Assembly (NCBI GenBank): GCA_023846275.1
Contig: JAIUJO010000086.1
Span: 1,503,190-1,567,189 of the forward strand
From: Vanilla planifolia
Taxonomy: Eukaryota; Streptophyta; Magnoliopsida; Asparagales; Orchidaceae
DNA length: 64,000 bases
Direction of reading: 5' to 3'
This document shows positions 1 to 15,000 of this stretch, piece by piece. A program made the translations under genes and the position numbers. A model generated the notes under the pieces. That model was not told the origin of the DNA and did no database searches. It saw only the letters and a list, made by a program, of their open reading frames with translations. Numbering within the stretch: the first letter of the stretch is position 1; each line of letters opens with the position of its first letter.

Positions 1-316
1 AACCTATTAACTATTCATATTTTATATTTTAAGATATTTAAGATTTCTACACATATTAAGAGACAATTCAATTCATACTTTATGTGATGATTGGGAGTGT
101 TATGCTCGATGTCCTTAGTTTATGTGAATGTCAGTTTTCCACAAAATTTATCTCATTTTGTTAAATTTATTATTTTGTAATTTTATACCTTCTCTAAAGA
201 CATTTAATTATTTTGATTTTGTTAATTTATATTAGTTTAGTTTATCTTACTTTTGCTTTAATATGATATTACTAAATATTTAAAAGATAATTTATTATTA
301 ATTATACTTCTTGCTT

Positions 317-3300
317 CATAAATTTGTAATAACTCCAAAAAAATGTTTGCTTAACACAATAGAAACATCACTGGACTCAAGCTGACTATCTTTATCAAAG
401 TAAAAAATCATTTTTAAATTTTTAAATTTTTTATTTTATAATGTTATGATATGCTTTTTGAAAAATAGTTATTCATACCTAATTTGATAATTGAGAATAT
501 CACACTATATCACCCATAATATTTGTTGCATTTCCTTATATTTTTTTTGTTTAACTTAGTTATATAATTATGTTAATCTAAGTATCCTTTTGTATGAACT
601 ACACATTGCTAAAATTTTGTTATATTACAATACCTTAATTTATATTATTTTACCTTCAATGGATAATTACATCAAATTAAAATAATGGTTTATTATCATT
701 GAAGCTTATCAACTTTGTTAATTGAAAATAATTTTAAAAATTACCATTATTTGTGCCTATTTAGGTTTTCTTACATTTGGAATTGAGGGGAAAAATGTCA
801 TCTAGGTCATCTTGATGAGCTTTTTTAATTAAATATTTTTTAATATTTTTTAAAATATTTTTAATGTGGTTTTGGTAAGCTTTACAAAAACTTTTCATTC
901 TTACAAGGTTTGATAATTTAGGATGTTTCACTCAATAACCTTAGCATCATGAGCTGTAAGTTTCATATATGACTTATCTCATTTCTTCAAAGCTTTGAAT
1001 TGATTTAGTTAAATTACTTTAAAACTCAAATTGTCCACAAGTGTAACCTTCTTATGTTTCTTATTGCATTGTATTATACCACATTAAGTTTTCATATTTG
1101 AGCTATAATATAAATTTAATAAATATTAAAATAACAACTTATTATTATTTATTTCAATTTGTAATAATTTCAATAGATATTTAATCGAGATGAAAAAAAG
1201 ATCAACAATCTTATATCAATGAGCTCTATCGAATTAAAAAGATTTATATTTTAAAAATTATATTTTGTAGTTTTTTTACATAATTTATGTGATATTTTAA
1301 TTTTTTCTTTATTTTATGATTGAGGATGTTATAGTTGATCTCCATATCTTTGTGAAGTTCAACTTTTCTATATAATTTATTTTATTTCCTTAATTTAATT
1401 ATTTTATTATGATAATCTAATTCCAATCTCATATGACCATTACATCCTCTTGATTTAGTTTTCTTACATTGCTTAAAATGATATCTCTTTAGTTTTAATA
1501 TATATTTGCATAATATTAAAATAATAATTTATCATTTATTTCTCGAAATTCATTCAACAATTTGTAGTAATTCCAAATGATGTTTGTTGGATTTGAAATA
1601 AATGTTGTTTGACCATTCTTAACTAGCTCTATAAAATTAAATATTTATTTTTATATTTTAAAATATTTTATTTTCTTTTTCATAGACATGCTTTACAGGC
1701 ATGTTTGATTAAAGCCTTTTTTATTGTTTGATAACGTTATATTTTATCTCCTTAATATCCTCGGATGGACCTTTCCCATGCAGTGTATTTAATATTTTTT
1801 AATATTTCACTTTTATTGGTTATACTACTAAGTGATTCTAAATTTCCTTTAATGTATCCTTTGAATTTCTATGATTTTATATTGTACATTACTTTAATTT
1901 GTTTCATTTTAACTTCAAAATTTATTTATTATTCTTATTTGTATTGGTAATTTGTAGTAATTCTAAACATGGTATGATAAAGGCTAAAAAATCATCATTG
2001 GACTAAACTAAACAGGCTTTATGTAGCTAAAAAGTCTTTGTTATATTTTACAGTATTTTTTGTTTTTATTATTCTACATGCTTTGTGAGGTATTTTATTT
2101 TGTACCTTATTTGACAATTGTGCATCTTACACTCAATCTTATCATAATCATGGAATATAATGTTCCCTTACAATTTATCACATTTCATTAATTTTCTATT
2201 TGTAAATTTGTTTTATATATGAATTTAATTCTTCTCCTGTGCAACCTTTTATTCACTTCAAATTGGTTTTATTTCATTGCTTCAATTTATCACATTTCAA
2301 CTTTAACATATATTTACTTATATGAAACTAATAATTTATTATTTTTTATACCTTGTTAATTTTGTAGCAGTAGTAAAAAAAAAAGAGGTCCATTTGAGTT
2401 GAAAAGAACACCACTGGATTTGTTTTGACAAGCTCCATCTTTTTAAATATTAATTATTATATATCTAATTTTTTTATTTTATTGTGCTTTGCATTAGTTA
2501 TGAGATATTTTGATTAGTACTTGTTAACAATTGATTTTTTTACATTCAATATCCTTAATATATTAGAATGTAACTTTCTCGAAAAATTTATCTTATTTCT
2601 TCGAATTATTCAATTTGATATGGCAATTTTACTATGTCACTGTAAATCTACTCCCACTTGAATTTTATATAATATTAATTTGGTCATATCACATTATTTC
2701 AATTTATATCATTTCAAATTTAATAAGTTTTTCTCCAAACTAAAATAATTATTTATCATCATTTTATCTTATTTAATTAAGTAATTTATCATAACTTTAA
2801 ATGAGGTCTAATAAAGACAAAACAAAACCATTGGACTCTCTCAACGAGTTTAACTGTATTAGATGCACATTCTAATATTTTGAAATATTTTTTTTCTAGT
2901 GTTTTAGTTCACATTATCAACCTTTTTTATTTGTATGTGATTTGATGATCAAGGTGTTACAATTTAAATCCTCAATATCTTGCGACACAACATTCCCACA
3001 CAATTTATCTCTTTTTTTAAAATTTTATTTTTATTTAGTTGAATTTTATGTAACTCAAAATTTTTGTGCACGTGACTTTTACATCACATTGATTGGGATT
3101 TATTACTTTGCTTGAATGTATTTTTTTATTTAATATATGTTTACTTAATATTCAAATTGTAATTCAATATTATTACTATTTATTTATTTTTTAAATTCAC
3201 TATAATTCAATATATGGTTGGATTGATGTGAAATAAATAGCGCTGGACTACTAAAAATGTGATCTATGCATATAAAAATTCATTTTTATAATTATAAATA

Positions 3301-4000
3301 GTTTTATAAAAATTGGTTTGTTTTCAAGTCACAAAAATATTAATTATAGTTTTAATGTTAATTAAAAATATGTTAAGCTAAAATGAGATCAACTAAAGTG
3401 ATATATCATAACAAAATAAAAACTATGTACATATTGCATGAGTAATATGTTATATTGTATAGTAATATGTCAAACTCTATGGAAAACATTTCAAAAAATT
3501 TTATAAATTAAAAAAAATAATATAACCAAATGAAATAATTATAAAGGTCATGGAAGTCAAATGAGCATGTTATCTTTGAATGCAACCCTCCTGTATAATT
3601 TATCTCATTTTCAGCATATTTTTTTCTTTGATTTGGTTATTTAGTGAAAATAGCTAATTTGAAAATCATGTTACGTTTAAATTGCTTTGATTTACTTATA
3701 TTAAATTGCTTTAATTTGTGTCATTTTAGCTTTGGTAAATATTTACTCAATATTAAAGTTTTTTTAATTATTTATGCATCTTGAATTTGGTAATTCACAA
3801 AAATTACGAACAAGGTTTGATCGAGAGAAAACAAATGTTGATAGACTCATCCTAATGAACTATCAAACCAAATATTAATTTACATATTTTTCAAAATTTT
3901 ATATTATATATTGTTATGAAATTCAAACTCTATTTGTATGTCACCTTTAGATGTCCATGCTTTCATTATATTACAGTACGTAACTTTATTTCAATTCTAC
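317..4000 (+). repeat. Higher-order satellite block, copy 1
   Basis: Units here match units in 6354-9010 much more closely than their own neighbours. Matching landmarks are 317 with 6354, 1565 with 6655, 1741 with 6836, 1964 with 7075, 2380 with 7465, 3285 with 8345 and 3803 with 8878. From 1565 onwards the offset stays near 5.06-5.11 kb. At the left end it is about 6.04 kb, so copy 1 holds about 0.95 kb (two to three units) that copy 2 lacks. This is a block duplication of several units rather than independent divergence. Confidence 0.7.
3285..3560 (-). repeat. Inverted partial satellite unit (copy 1)
   Basis: The array order breaks here. Read on the minus strand, the segment gives the usual landmarks in the usual order: a gacctttataatt block, then atttggttatatta, a ttgatctcattttagctta block and aattaacattaaaactataa. 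The neighbouring units on both sides are in plus orientation, so this is a unit fragment flipped inside the array. The same flipped fragment is present at 8345-8625. Confidence 0.75.
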
Positions 4001-6353
4001 TTTAATATTAAAAGACAAATCATGTATTATTTGTGTTAAACTATTTTGGTAATTACTACTAATTCAAAATCATATATGATGGATAGAATTTAACATTTTT
4101 TCTTTTATTGTTTTTCATTACTATGTAACTTGAATTCAACCCTCATGTTACCTTTACATAAGTTCAAATTAGGATATTTTACATTCCATCAATCTATCTC
4201 ATTGTTGCTTTAATATTTTTTTTACTAGATATTAATTAAATAATTTAATATTTTTTACTTTTTTGTCAATTTTTTAATTCATTATAATTCAAAATTATGC
4301 GTTATCCAGGAAAAACAAATGTCATTCAAGTCATCCCAATGAGTTTGATGCAATTATTTGCTTATTTTTTATTTTTAAATATTTTATTTTCTAACATTTT
4401 AGTTAATTTTATGATACAATTTTATATTTTTACATATTTTTCTTTAATTTAGTTTTGTTATTATATAAATTTAAATCCCCTCCTTTGTGACTTCTAAATG
4501 ACTTGACTTGGCTATATTACATTACTTCAAGTTATGTCATTCTGCCTTTACAATTTATTTACTAAATTTTAATATAACAATTTGCTTTCATTAAAAGTTA
4601 TTTTTTTATTAGTTTGTGGTAATTTTAAATATTGATTCATCAAGACAAGAAATTTTGTTAAACACCTCTCAAAGAGGTTCATCTAATTAAATATTAATTT
4701 AAAATTTTTAAATGCATTATTTTCTAGGGTTTTAACATGATTTATAAAAAGGTTTATTCGAACAAGATTTTGTAATCAAGGATGTAACACTAAATCTTCC
4801 TACTATCATGGAATGCTATATTCCCATATAATTTATCTAATTTCTTCAAATTTTTTATTTTAATTTTGTAATATCGTTTGGTTATTCTATTTGCCTTATC
4901 ATGTGAAACAGTTACACATGATCTTCTTACTATGTTGAGCTCAAATTTTCTATACAATTTATATCATTTCTTATAAAGTTTCATTTTAATTTGATTATAT
5001 CACTACAAAATTATAATTCTCTTCTTGTGTGTCCATTTTATTGGTCTTATTTGGTTATGTTATATTATAATAGCTTATCTTATGTTATATTCAATATATA
5101 TTTAATTAAAATTGGAATAATAAATTTTTTATATTTTGGTTTAATTGTTTCATTAATTCGTTGTAATTCTAATTGAGGTTCTATTGAAATGAAATAAACA
5201 TCATAAACTCTTCTTAATGAACATTATCTAATTAAATGTTCATATTTTTTTCAAAGCTTTATTTTTAAGGTTTTTTATATGTTTTACATGAAATATTAAT
5301 TTGTATCTTATGTTAAGATCAAGGATGTGAAACTTAATCTCCTTTTTGCCTTGGAATGCAGCTATCCCATAAAATTTGTCTCACTTTGTTAGCATTTTCA
5401 CTTTGATATGGTAATATTACTATACAACACTAAATCTCCCCTCATGTGACATTTATATTGCTTTGATCTTGTCTAATATTGTACTTTAATTTAGTTTTAA
5501 TTAACATAAAAATAATTACATAATATTATTTTTGATGAATTACTTTTTAATTTGTCATAACTCCAAACGAGGCCCAATTGAACCGAACAAATATTACTAT
5601 ACAAAACTCAATAAGCTTTATGTGGTTCAATGTTATTTTTATATTTTTAAATTTTTGTTCTTATTTTTTGACACATGCAAAATATTTCAATTTGTAGCTG
5701 ATTTGATGATCATAGATGGTTCATTCAATCTCCTTAGTACAATAGATTTGAGCTATCTTATTAAATTTATCTTATTTTTATGAAATTATTTGCTTTAATT
5801 GGGTTACGTTATCATGAACCATTAATTCTCTTCTTATGTGACAATTATATCATTTTTATTTTGTTATATAATAATGCTAAAATTTAACTCATTTCTATTT
5901 TAACATATGTCTTTTTAATTTTAAATTATAATTTTTTATTATTATTTACACTTAGGTTATTTTGTAAAAAGTAGTAATTACAAACAAGGTCTAATTGAGA
6001 TGAAACAAATATCATTAGACTTGGTCTTCCTCCAATAAATTAAACTTTTTATGCATCTCATTTTATATAGTTTTGGAACAATTAGTGATATATTTTGATT
6101 CATAAAAGATCTAACAATCAAGGATGTTTCGCTCGATCTCTTTAATAAATGTCTTGGAATACTACATTTGCATTATATTTAGGTCTTTTTAATTATTTTT
6201 ATATAATATTTTGTATTATTTTGTACCTCTAATATCCTTTCATGTGACCTTAAAACGATCTCCATATGCTATATCACAATCTTTTAATTTATATTATTTT
6301 ACACTTAGGAAATATTAAAACAATAATTTATTGTTATTTGTGCTTTCATGCCT

Positions 6354-9010
6354 CATAAATTTGTAATAGCTCCAAAAAAAAGGTTTGATCCATACAATAG
6401 AAATATCTTTGGAGTCAACTAGAATAGCTTTATCAAATTAAAATCATTTTAACATTTTTAAATCTTTCATTTTATGAGGTTTTCATATGCTTTATGAAAA
6501 ATATTTAATCGTACCTAATTTCATGATTGAGGATGTGACATTGTAGAACCCTTAGTATTTGCCACATTTCTTTTTATTTTTTATTTTAACTTGGATATTT
6601 TATTATGTTAAAATAATTATTTATTATTATTTTTTCTAAATTAATTCAATGTTTTGTAGTAATTCCAAATGACATTTGTTGGAGATGAAATAAATGTCGA
6701 TAGACCATTCTCAATTAGCTCTATAAAATTAAATAAATTTTTTATATTTTTAAATATTTTACATTCCTTAGTTTTGACAAGTTTTCGAAGCAATTTTGAT
6801 TCATACATTCTTTAACAATTAATGCTCTTATATTTCATCTCCTTAGTATTTTTGAATGTACGTTTCCGATGCAATGTATTTATGGTTTTCAAATATTTTG
6901 CTTTTGTTTGTTTACATAACTATGTAATTCTAACCCTCTTCTAACGTGATATTTACATTGTTTTGATTTTTTATGGTACATTACTTCAATATCATTCATT
7001 TTAAATTTTATATTTGTCCAATTTACATTTAATTAATAATTTATTATTATTTATTATTATTTTTTTGGTAATCATAGTAATTCTAAATGTGGTATGATAA
7101 AGGATGAAAAACCATCTTTGTACAAACTATGCAGGGCTTATGTAGTTAAAATTTTCTATTTTTTGTATGCTTTATAAGATATTTTTGTTTGTACATTATT
7201 TTATGATCGAGCATGTTAGACTCGATCTTTTGAACAACTTGGAATGTAAAGTTACTAAAAATTATCTTATTTTGTGAATTTTTTGCTTTTTAATTTTGTT
7301 ATATATGTGAATTTAAGTCTTCTCTTGTGCAACATTTTATTCACTTTGAATTTATTTTGTTACATTACTTCAATTTATCACATTTAAACTTTAATAAATA
7401 TTTACTTAACATTAAAATAACAATTAATCATTATTTATAATTTTTTTACATTTGTAATTCATAGTAAATCAAAAAGAGGTCCATTCAAGACAAAAGTAAC
7501 ATCATTGGACCTATTTTGGCATGATATATCTAATTAAATATTAATTATTAAATTTCTAACATTTTCATTTTATAGAGTTCTAGCTTTTTTTTTGAGATAT
7601 TTTGATTAGTACTAACTTTAACAATTAGGTTTTATACATTCAATCTCCTTAATATTAATGTAACTTTCTCAAACAATTTATTTTATGTCTTAAAGTTTTT
7701 CAATTTATTATTGGACTTTTACTATGTCATTATGAATCCAGTCTCAAGTTAATTTCAAATCATATTAATTTGGAAATGTCACGTCATTTCAATTTGTATC
7801 ATTTAAACTTCAATTAATTGTTGCTTCAAACGAAAATAATTATCTATAATTTTTTACTCTTACTTAAGTAATTTATCATAACTCTAAATGACATCTAATG
7901 AAGACAAAAAACATCATTGAACTCTCACAATGACTTCCATCTAATTAGATGCTCATTCTAATATTTTAAAATATTTATTTATAGTATATTAGTTCACATT
8001 ACTTTATGATCGAGGTTGTTAAATTCGATCTCCTTAGTATCCTGCAACCCAACTTCCCTATTCTGTTTATTACATTTTTTAAAATTTTTTTTATACACTT
8101 GAATTATTATGTAGCTCAATTTTCTTTCATGTGAGTTTTAAATCACACTGATTGGGTTGCATTACATTGCTTTAATTTATTTTGCTTTACCTTTATTATA
8201 TATCTACTTAATATTTAAATTGCAATCCATTATTATGTTTTTCTATTTATTTGGTGGTTCACTACAATTCAAAAAGATGTAGTATTGATATGAAATAAAT
8301 AACATTGGATTAGTAAAAGTGAGCTATATCAAAATAAATAGTAGCTTTTATAATTATAAATAATTTTTAAAAACAATTTGTATGTTGTACAAGTCCTTAA
8401 AATATAAATTATAATTTTATTATTACTTTAAAATACATAAACCTAAAATGAAATAAACTTAAGAAATGTATGATAGCAAAATCAAAACTATTGAAAGATC
8501 ACACATGAAAACAAATAGAGTTATATAGTAATATGACAAAAGAAAAGAAAAACAATTGAAAAAACTATATAAATTAAAGAGATTAATATAACCAAATAAA
8601 AACTTCATAAAGGTAACTTGAGTCGAACGACCATGTTATCCTGGAATGCAACATTCCTGCAAAATTTATTTCTTTTCAACATATTTTTTTTCTTTGATTT
8701 GGTTATTTAATATGAATCACTAATTTTCCAATAATGTGACTTTTAAATTACATTAATTAAATTAAATTAAATTATATTAAATTAGATCAATTAGTGTCAT
8801 TTCATCTTTAATAGAAATTTACTTAATACTAAAATATTTTTTTATTATTTATGTTAGTTTAATTTTGTAATTGACCCAAATTACAAACAAGGTTTAATCC
8901 GGACAACAAATGTCGGTAGACTGATCTTAATGAACTTTCTTTAATTAAATATTAATTTCCAAAAATTTAAAAATTTTATATTGTACATTTTTCACATGCT
9001 TTACTAACAA
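6354..9010 (+). repeat. Higher-order satellite block, copy 2
   Basis: Partner of the block at 317-4000. It keeps the same unit order, including the inverted unit, but is shorter by about 0.95 kb near its left end, between the landmarks at 6395 and 6690. Similarity appears to stop shortly after 9.0 kb. Confidence 0.7.
8345..8625 (-). repeat. Inverted partial satellite unit (copy 2)
   Basis: On the minus strand this reads as a normal unit fragment: an acatgtgatctttcaa block, ttgattttgctatcatacat, ttcttaagtttatttcattt, then taggtttatgtatttt. It sits between the same two unit types as the inverted fragment at 3285-3560, 5.06 kb away, so both came from one inversion followed by block duplication. 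Confidence 0.7.
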
Positions 9011-12000
9011 TTAGTTCATACATAATATGACAATCAAGGTTCATAAATTTGATCTCCTGAGCACCCTAGAATGAAATTTTCTTTCAAAGTTTATGTAATT
9101 TTTCAAAATGTTTTCTTTGGTTTTATATTATTACTATAAAAATGAAATTTTCTCTCTTTTCATTTTTTACAACACTTGGTGTATTTGTACTACATTGATT
9201 AAATTTATCTATTTTGAACTTTAATACATATATTTAAATCATATTAAAATAATAATGTATAATTATTTAAATTTATTTCATTTAGTAATTCATAATAATT
9301 ATAAATGAGTTCTAATCAACGTGCAATAAACTTCATTAAACTCATATTGAAAAGCTCTATCAAATAACATGTTCATTCTTATGCATCTAAATTTTTTACT
9401 TTTGAGAGTGGGTTAAATCTCCTAATTTCATAAATATAGCTTCTTTTACAATTTATCTCATTTCTACAAAAAGTTAGATTTATATTTTTATATAACAAGG
9501 AAACTTTAATTCATTTATTGTGTTGCCATTGCAATGCTTGATTAAGATATATTTTGTTGTTTAACTTTATTTATATTCTCATTTAATATAAATAATTATT
9601 TTTTATTAGTTATGTATAATCAATTTTTTTTTCACTGTAATTCTAAATTAGGTCTAAATTAATTAAGCCAATGTCATTGAACTCATTTTAGGTACCTTTA
9701 TCAAATTAAATATTCTTTTTTAAAATCCTTTAAATAATTTTTCCTTCAGTTTTGACATTCTATACTACATGTTTTGATTTGTACGTAATTTCTTCATTGC
9801 ATGTGTTGCACTCAATCACCTTATCATCATGTAGTCTAATTTTCCAAAACAATTTATCTTATTTTTATAAAATTTTTTCTTTGATTTCATTGTATTGCTA
9901 TGTAACTCTAAATCTTCCCTCGTGAAGGCTTTACAACACAATGATTTTTTTATTTTATATTTCTTCAATTTAACACATTTTAGCTTTAACATATATTTTC
10001 ATCAATGTGATCTGTCCAATTAAATATTTATTTTTATATTCCTGAATATTTAATGGTTTTGGCATACATTAAGGGACTTTTAAATTCAGATCTCACTTTA
10101 TGATTGAGGACGATTTTATCAATCTCTTTAGTATCTTATAATACAAGTTTCTTGCACAATTAATTTCATTTTATTTAAACTATTCACGTTGATTTGTATA
10201 TACTATAGTAAACCTTTTAATCTCTCGTGTGACCTATACATCTCATTGATTTTGTACTTTGGTTCAATTTATCTTAATTTAACTTAAATATATATTGACT
10301 TCCTTATTATTATTTATGAATAATTAATTTGATCATTCATAATATTTTTAAACGATATTCAATCTAGATGAAACAAATGTCATTGGACTTGTCTTAATTA
10401 GCTCTATCTTATTATATTCATTTTTATATTTTTAAATATATTATTTTGTAGGAATGGGTATGATTTGCAAGTCATTTTCATTTCTACTTTTTTAATGATA
10501 ATAAATGTTACACTATATTCCCTTAAAAGTTTTCATTGCAATATTTCCATAACATTTATTTCATTTCGTCAGTGCACTTCAATTTAGTTATATTGTTATG
10601 TAGATCTAAATGTTGTGTCATGTGAGCAATACATCGTTTTGATTTGGTTCTTTAGATTGCTTCAATTGATCTCATTTCTACATTAATATATATTTACTTA
10701 ATATTTAAATAAAAATTTATGAATATTTACTTAATTTTTAAAATTTGTCAAAATTTCAAACGTGTTTCAATCTAGATGAAATAAAAGTTGTTGGTCTCTT
10801 CGAGATAACATTTATCCAATTAAAACAATTATAACTTTTTAAAAAATTTTATTTTCTAGAATTTTGACAAAATGTATGAGGTATTTTAACTCGTACATTA
10901 TTTGACTATTTTGGATGATACACTCAATCTTCTTAGTACTATAGAACGCAAGTTACCAAAAAAATTTCTTTATTTTCTTCAAATTTTTTATTTGGTTGGT
11001 TGTAGTACTATGTGTCTTAAAGTCACCTCTCCTATGACCATCACATAATATTGATATGGTCTTATTATGTTGGTTCAATTTATCACATTTTGCCTTTAAA
11101 ATTTTTTTATATTGAAATAATATTTTATTATTATTTATGTTTAATTACTTTCTTAATTCATAGTAATTCAAATTAAGTGTTTTTAAAGAAAAATAAAAAT
11201 CATTGACTCAAATCAAAGAGCTTCATACATTTAAATATTAATTTTATATTTTTAAATAATTAATTTTCTGGTGCTTTATAAAAATGCTTTACTTGTACCT
11301 AATTTGATGACACAAAAGTTATAATTAATTTCTTTAGAATCATGGAACAAAAATTTCCCTTACTATTTATTTGGCTTCTTCAAATTTCTTAAATCACCAC
11401 CTATATGACCTTCAGGCATTTTTATTTGTTTATATCACACCACTTCCATTTATCTCATTAGAAGTTTGACATATATTTACTTAATATGGAAGTAAAAGTT
11501 ATTATTATTTAATTTAATAACTTATAATAACACTAAATATTGATTGATTAAGATGGAACAAATATTGTTGGGTTAATTTTGGTGAGCTCTCTCTAATTAT
11601 ATATTTCACTAGACATTTTGATTTGTACGTAATTTATGATTATTATTGCAACATATGATCTCCTTAATTACTTTGAATGCAACTTTCCCATAAACTTAAC
11701 CTAATTTGTGATGTTTTTCACATTTATTTTGTTATATTACAATGAAACTCAAAATATCCTCTCTTGTGACCATTAAATAGCTTTGATTTTGTTATAATAA
11801 ATTTCTTCATTTTATTTTATTTCTACTTTAAGATATCATTATTCAATATTAAAATAATAATTTTTTAATTCTTTTGCTTAGTTGTTTTAGTAATTTTGTT
11901 ACAATTACAAAACAACTTGATGTCCTGAAGAAATAAATGTCGATGGAGTTGTTTCGATGAGCTTTATTAAATTAACAATCCTTTGATACTTTAAATTTTT

Positions 12001-15000
12001 TTTTATGTTTTTTAAGTTCTATATTAGTCATTTTTTTATACATGTTTTGATTATTGATGATGTCACACTAAATCTCTTTGGAATCATAAGATGCAAATTT
12101 CTATATAACATTTCAAAGTTTTTATCTCAGTTTCACTATATTACAATGGTGCTATTAATCTCGTAAACTATGAGCATTATATCATTTTGATTTTGTTATT
12201 TTACATTGCTTCAACTAATCTTATTTCATCTTTAACATATATTTATTTAATATTTAATTAATACTTTATTGTATTTTGTGCTTATTTACTTTATTAATTC
12301 ATAAAATTTTTAAACGAGGACTTATCAAAGAGAGAAACCTTTTACATAACATTTTGAATCATATCGTACTTGATAATTGATGATGTTACACTTGATATCC
12401 TCATTTCTATGAATATTTCTTTCCAATGCAATTCATTTCATTGACATAAAAAATTATTTGATCTATCATATTACTATATAACTCAAAATATCCTCACTCG
12501 TATCCTTTATATCACTTCAACTTTGTTATATTATGTCATTTCAATTTTTTTCATTTTGGTTTAACATATATTTTATCAAAATAAAAATAATAATTTATTA
12601 TTATCTATGCTTATCTAGTCACGATGAAACCATCATCATTATAGTTGTTTTGATGAGCCCTACCCAATTAATTATTCTTTTTTTATTTTTTTTAACATTC
12701 TATTTTCTAGTTCTTTTACATATTTGATGAAGAAATTTCATTCATATTTAATTTCACGACTGATAATGTTAAAGACTGTGTCTTCACTATATTTTAATGC
12801 AACTTTTTCATAGATTTATCTCCTTTCTTCAAGTGTTTCACTTTGATTTTTTTATCTTATGATGTAACTCTATGTCTCTTCTCAAACAAACATTAAGTTG
12901 TTTTTTATTTAGTAGCATTACATTACTTCAATTTATTTCATTTTAAATTTAATATATATCTAACTAATACTAAAATAATAATTAGTTATTATTTATTCTT
13001 GTTTACTTTTTTAATTTAAAGTAATTTCAAATATGGTTTTATGAAGATGAAACAAATGCGATTGGACTCTTCTTGAAAAATTCTGTTAGATCAAATAATT
13101 TTTTTGATATTTTTAAATATCTTATTCTATACATTGTTTGATACATTTTATGAGATATTTTGATTCATGGCTAATTTCAAGATCGAGGTTGTTGCACTAG
13201 ACCTCCTTAGTGTCTTAGAATGCATCTTTTTAGAACAATTTATCTCATATTAGTTGAAAATTTTTTATATTCTTATAATATTTATTTTTCTAGTGTTTTG
13301 GTATGCATCAAATATTTTGATATATTGTAGATTTGATGAACAAGGATGTTACACTAAAGCTTTTTAGTATCTTAGAAAGGAACCTTCATGTGAAATTTTA
13401 CCTATTTCTTTAAATATTTTGCTTTGATTTGATTATATTAGTTGGAAACCCTAATTCTCCTCTCACCTAACGTTTACAAATATTGATCTAGCTAATGAAA
13501 TTTCATAAATTTATCTCACGTTATCTTTTTTATATTAATTTATTATTAAAATAAAAAATTTATTATTATCTATGCTTATTTCCCTTTGTAATTATTGGTA
13601 TTCCAAAAGAGGTTTGATCAAAATGAGTAGATATCGTTGGTGTCATCCTAATGAGCTATATCTTATTAAATATTAATCTTTAAATTTTTTAAAAGCATTT
13701 TATATTATAATATTTATTCTTATTTTAGAAGCTATTTTGATTTACATTAATTTGTTAATTGATAATATTATTCTAGATCTTCTTAACTTCTTTGAATGTG
13801 ACTTCTTAGTTCAATTTACCTAAATTTTTTTGAGTCCCATTTACATAACATTGATTTATTTGTATTACATTAATTTATCTCATTTATATGTTTTTACAAT
13901 TGATATGATCATTTATCATTATTTTTGTCTAATCACTTTTCTAATTCATAGTAATTACAAACATGGCCCTATTTAGATGAAAAATATATCATTCAAGTCA
14001 TCTCAAATGCTCAATACAATTATAAATTTATTTATATATTTTTCATTATTTTATTTAATATGATTTTAATGTTGATTATAAGACATTTCATTTTATGACA
14101 CATTATATAATTCAGGATGTTATACTTGTTCTCTCCAATATCTTAGATTAAAACTTTCTCATAATTTTAACTCATCCCATTAAATGTTTCTCCTTTATTT
14201 GGTTATATTACTATAAAACCCTAATTCCATCTATGCATGACCTTTACATTGCCCTGATTAAAATTTTTGCTATAATATAATTATATTACTTTAAAAATCT
14301 ATTTGTCATCCATTTTGCATTACATCTATTGGTTAGTGTTTCATTGCTTCAATTTAAATAATTTCATTTTTTAATATTTTTAATTACCTCACAACATCTA
14401 ATAGAGATGAAACAAACATCGTTGACTAATCTAGATGAACTTTATTCAATTAAATATACATTTTTAATATTTAAATATTTTATTTTCTATGGCTAAAGCA
14501 TTTTTTTCTGGCATTTTCTATTCTTATATGATTTGATGGTCCCATATGTTACTCTTAGTCTACTTAGTATCTTTAAATATAACTTTCTTGTATAATTATC
14601 TCATTCCTTAGACTTTTTCACTTCGATTTGTTATTCTTTCATACAATTCTAATTACTTTACTTAAATACCTCATTTCAACTTTATATACATCTACCTAAT
14701 ATTTAAATAATATTTTTTATTATTATCATTATTTACTTTTTTTAATTTGTAATAATTAAAAGATATGTTTGATCAAGATGAAAAAGGTAATTGAACACAT
14801 TTAAGCATGTCCAATCTAATTAATTTGAGATTTTTAAAATTTGTTAATATTTTATTCTCATTGGATTTTTGAAGTTTCATGAGACATTTTTAACTATGCA
14901 TTATTTATTGATAAATAAATTTAACTTTAGATCTCCTTAATATTTTGCAACAGAAAAATTCCATAATATTTATTTTATTTTTCCAAAAGTTTCACATTTA

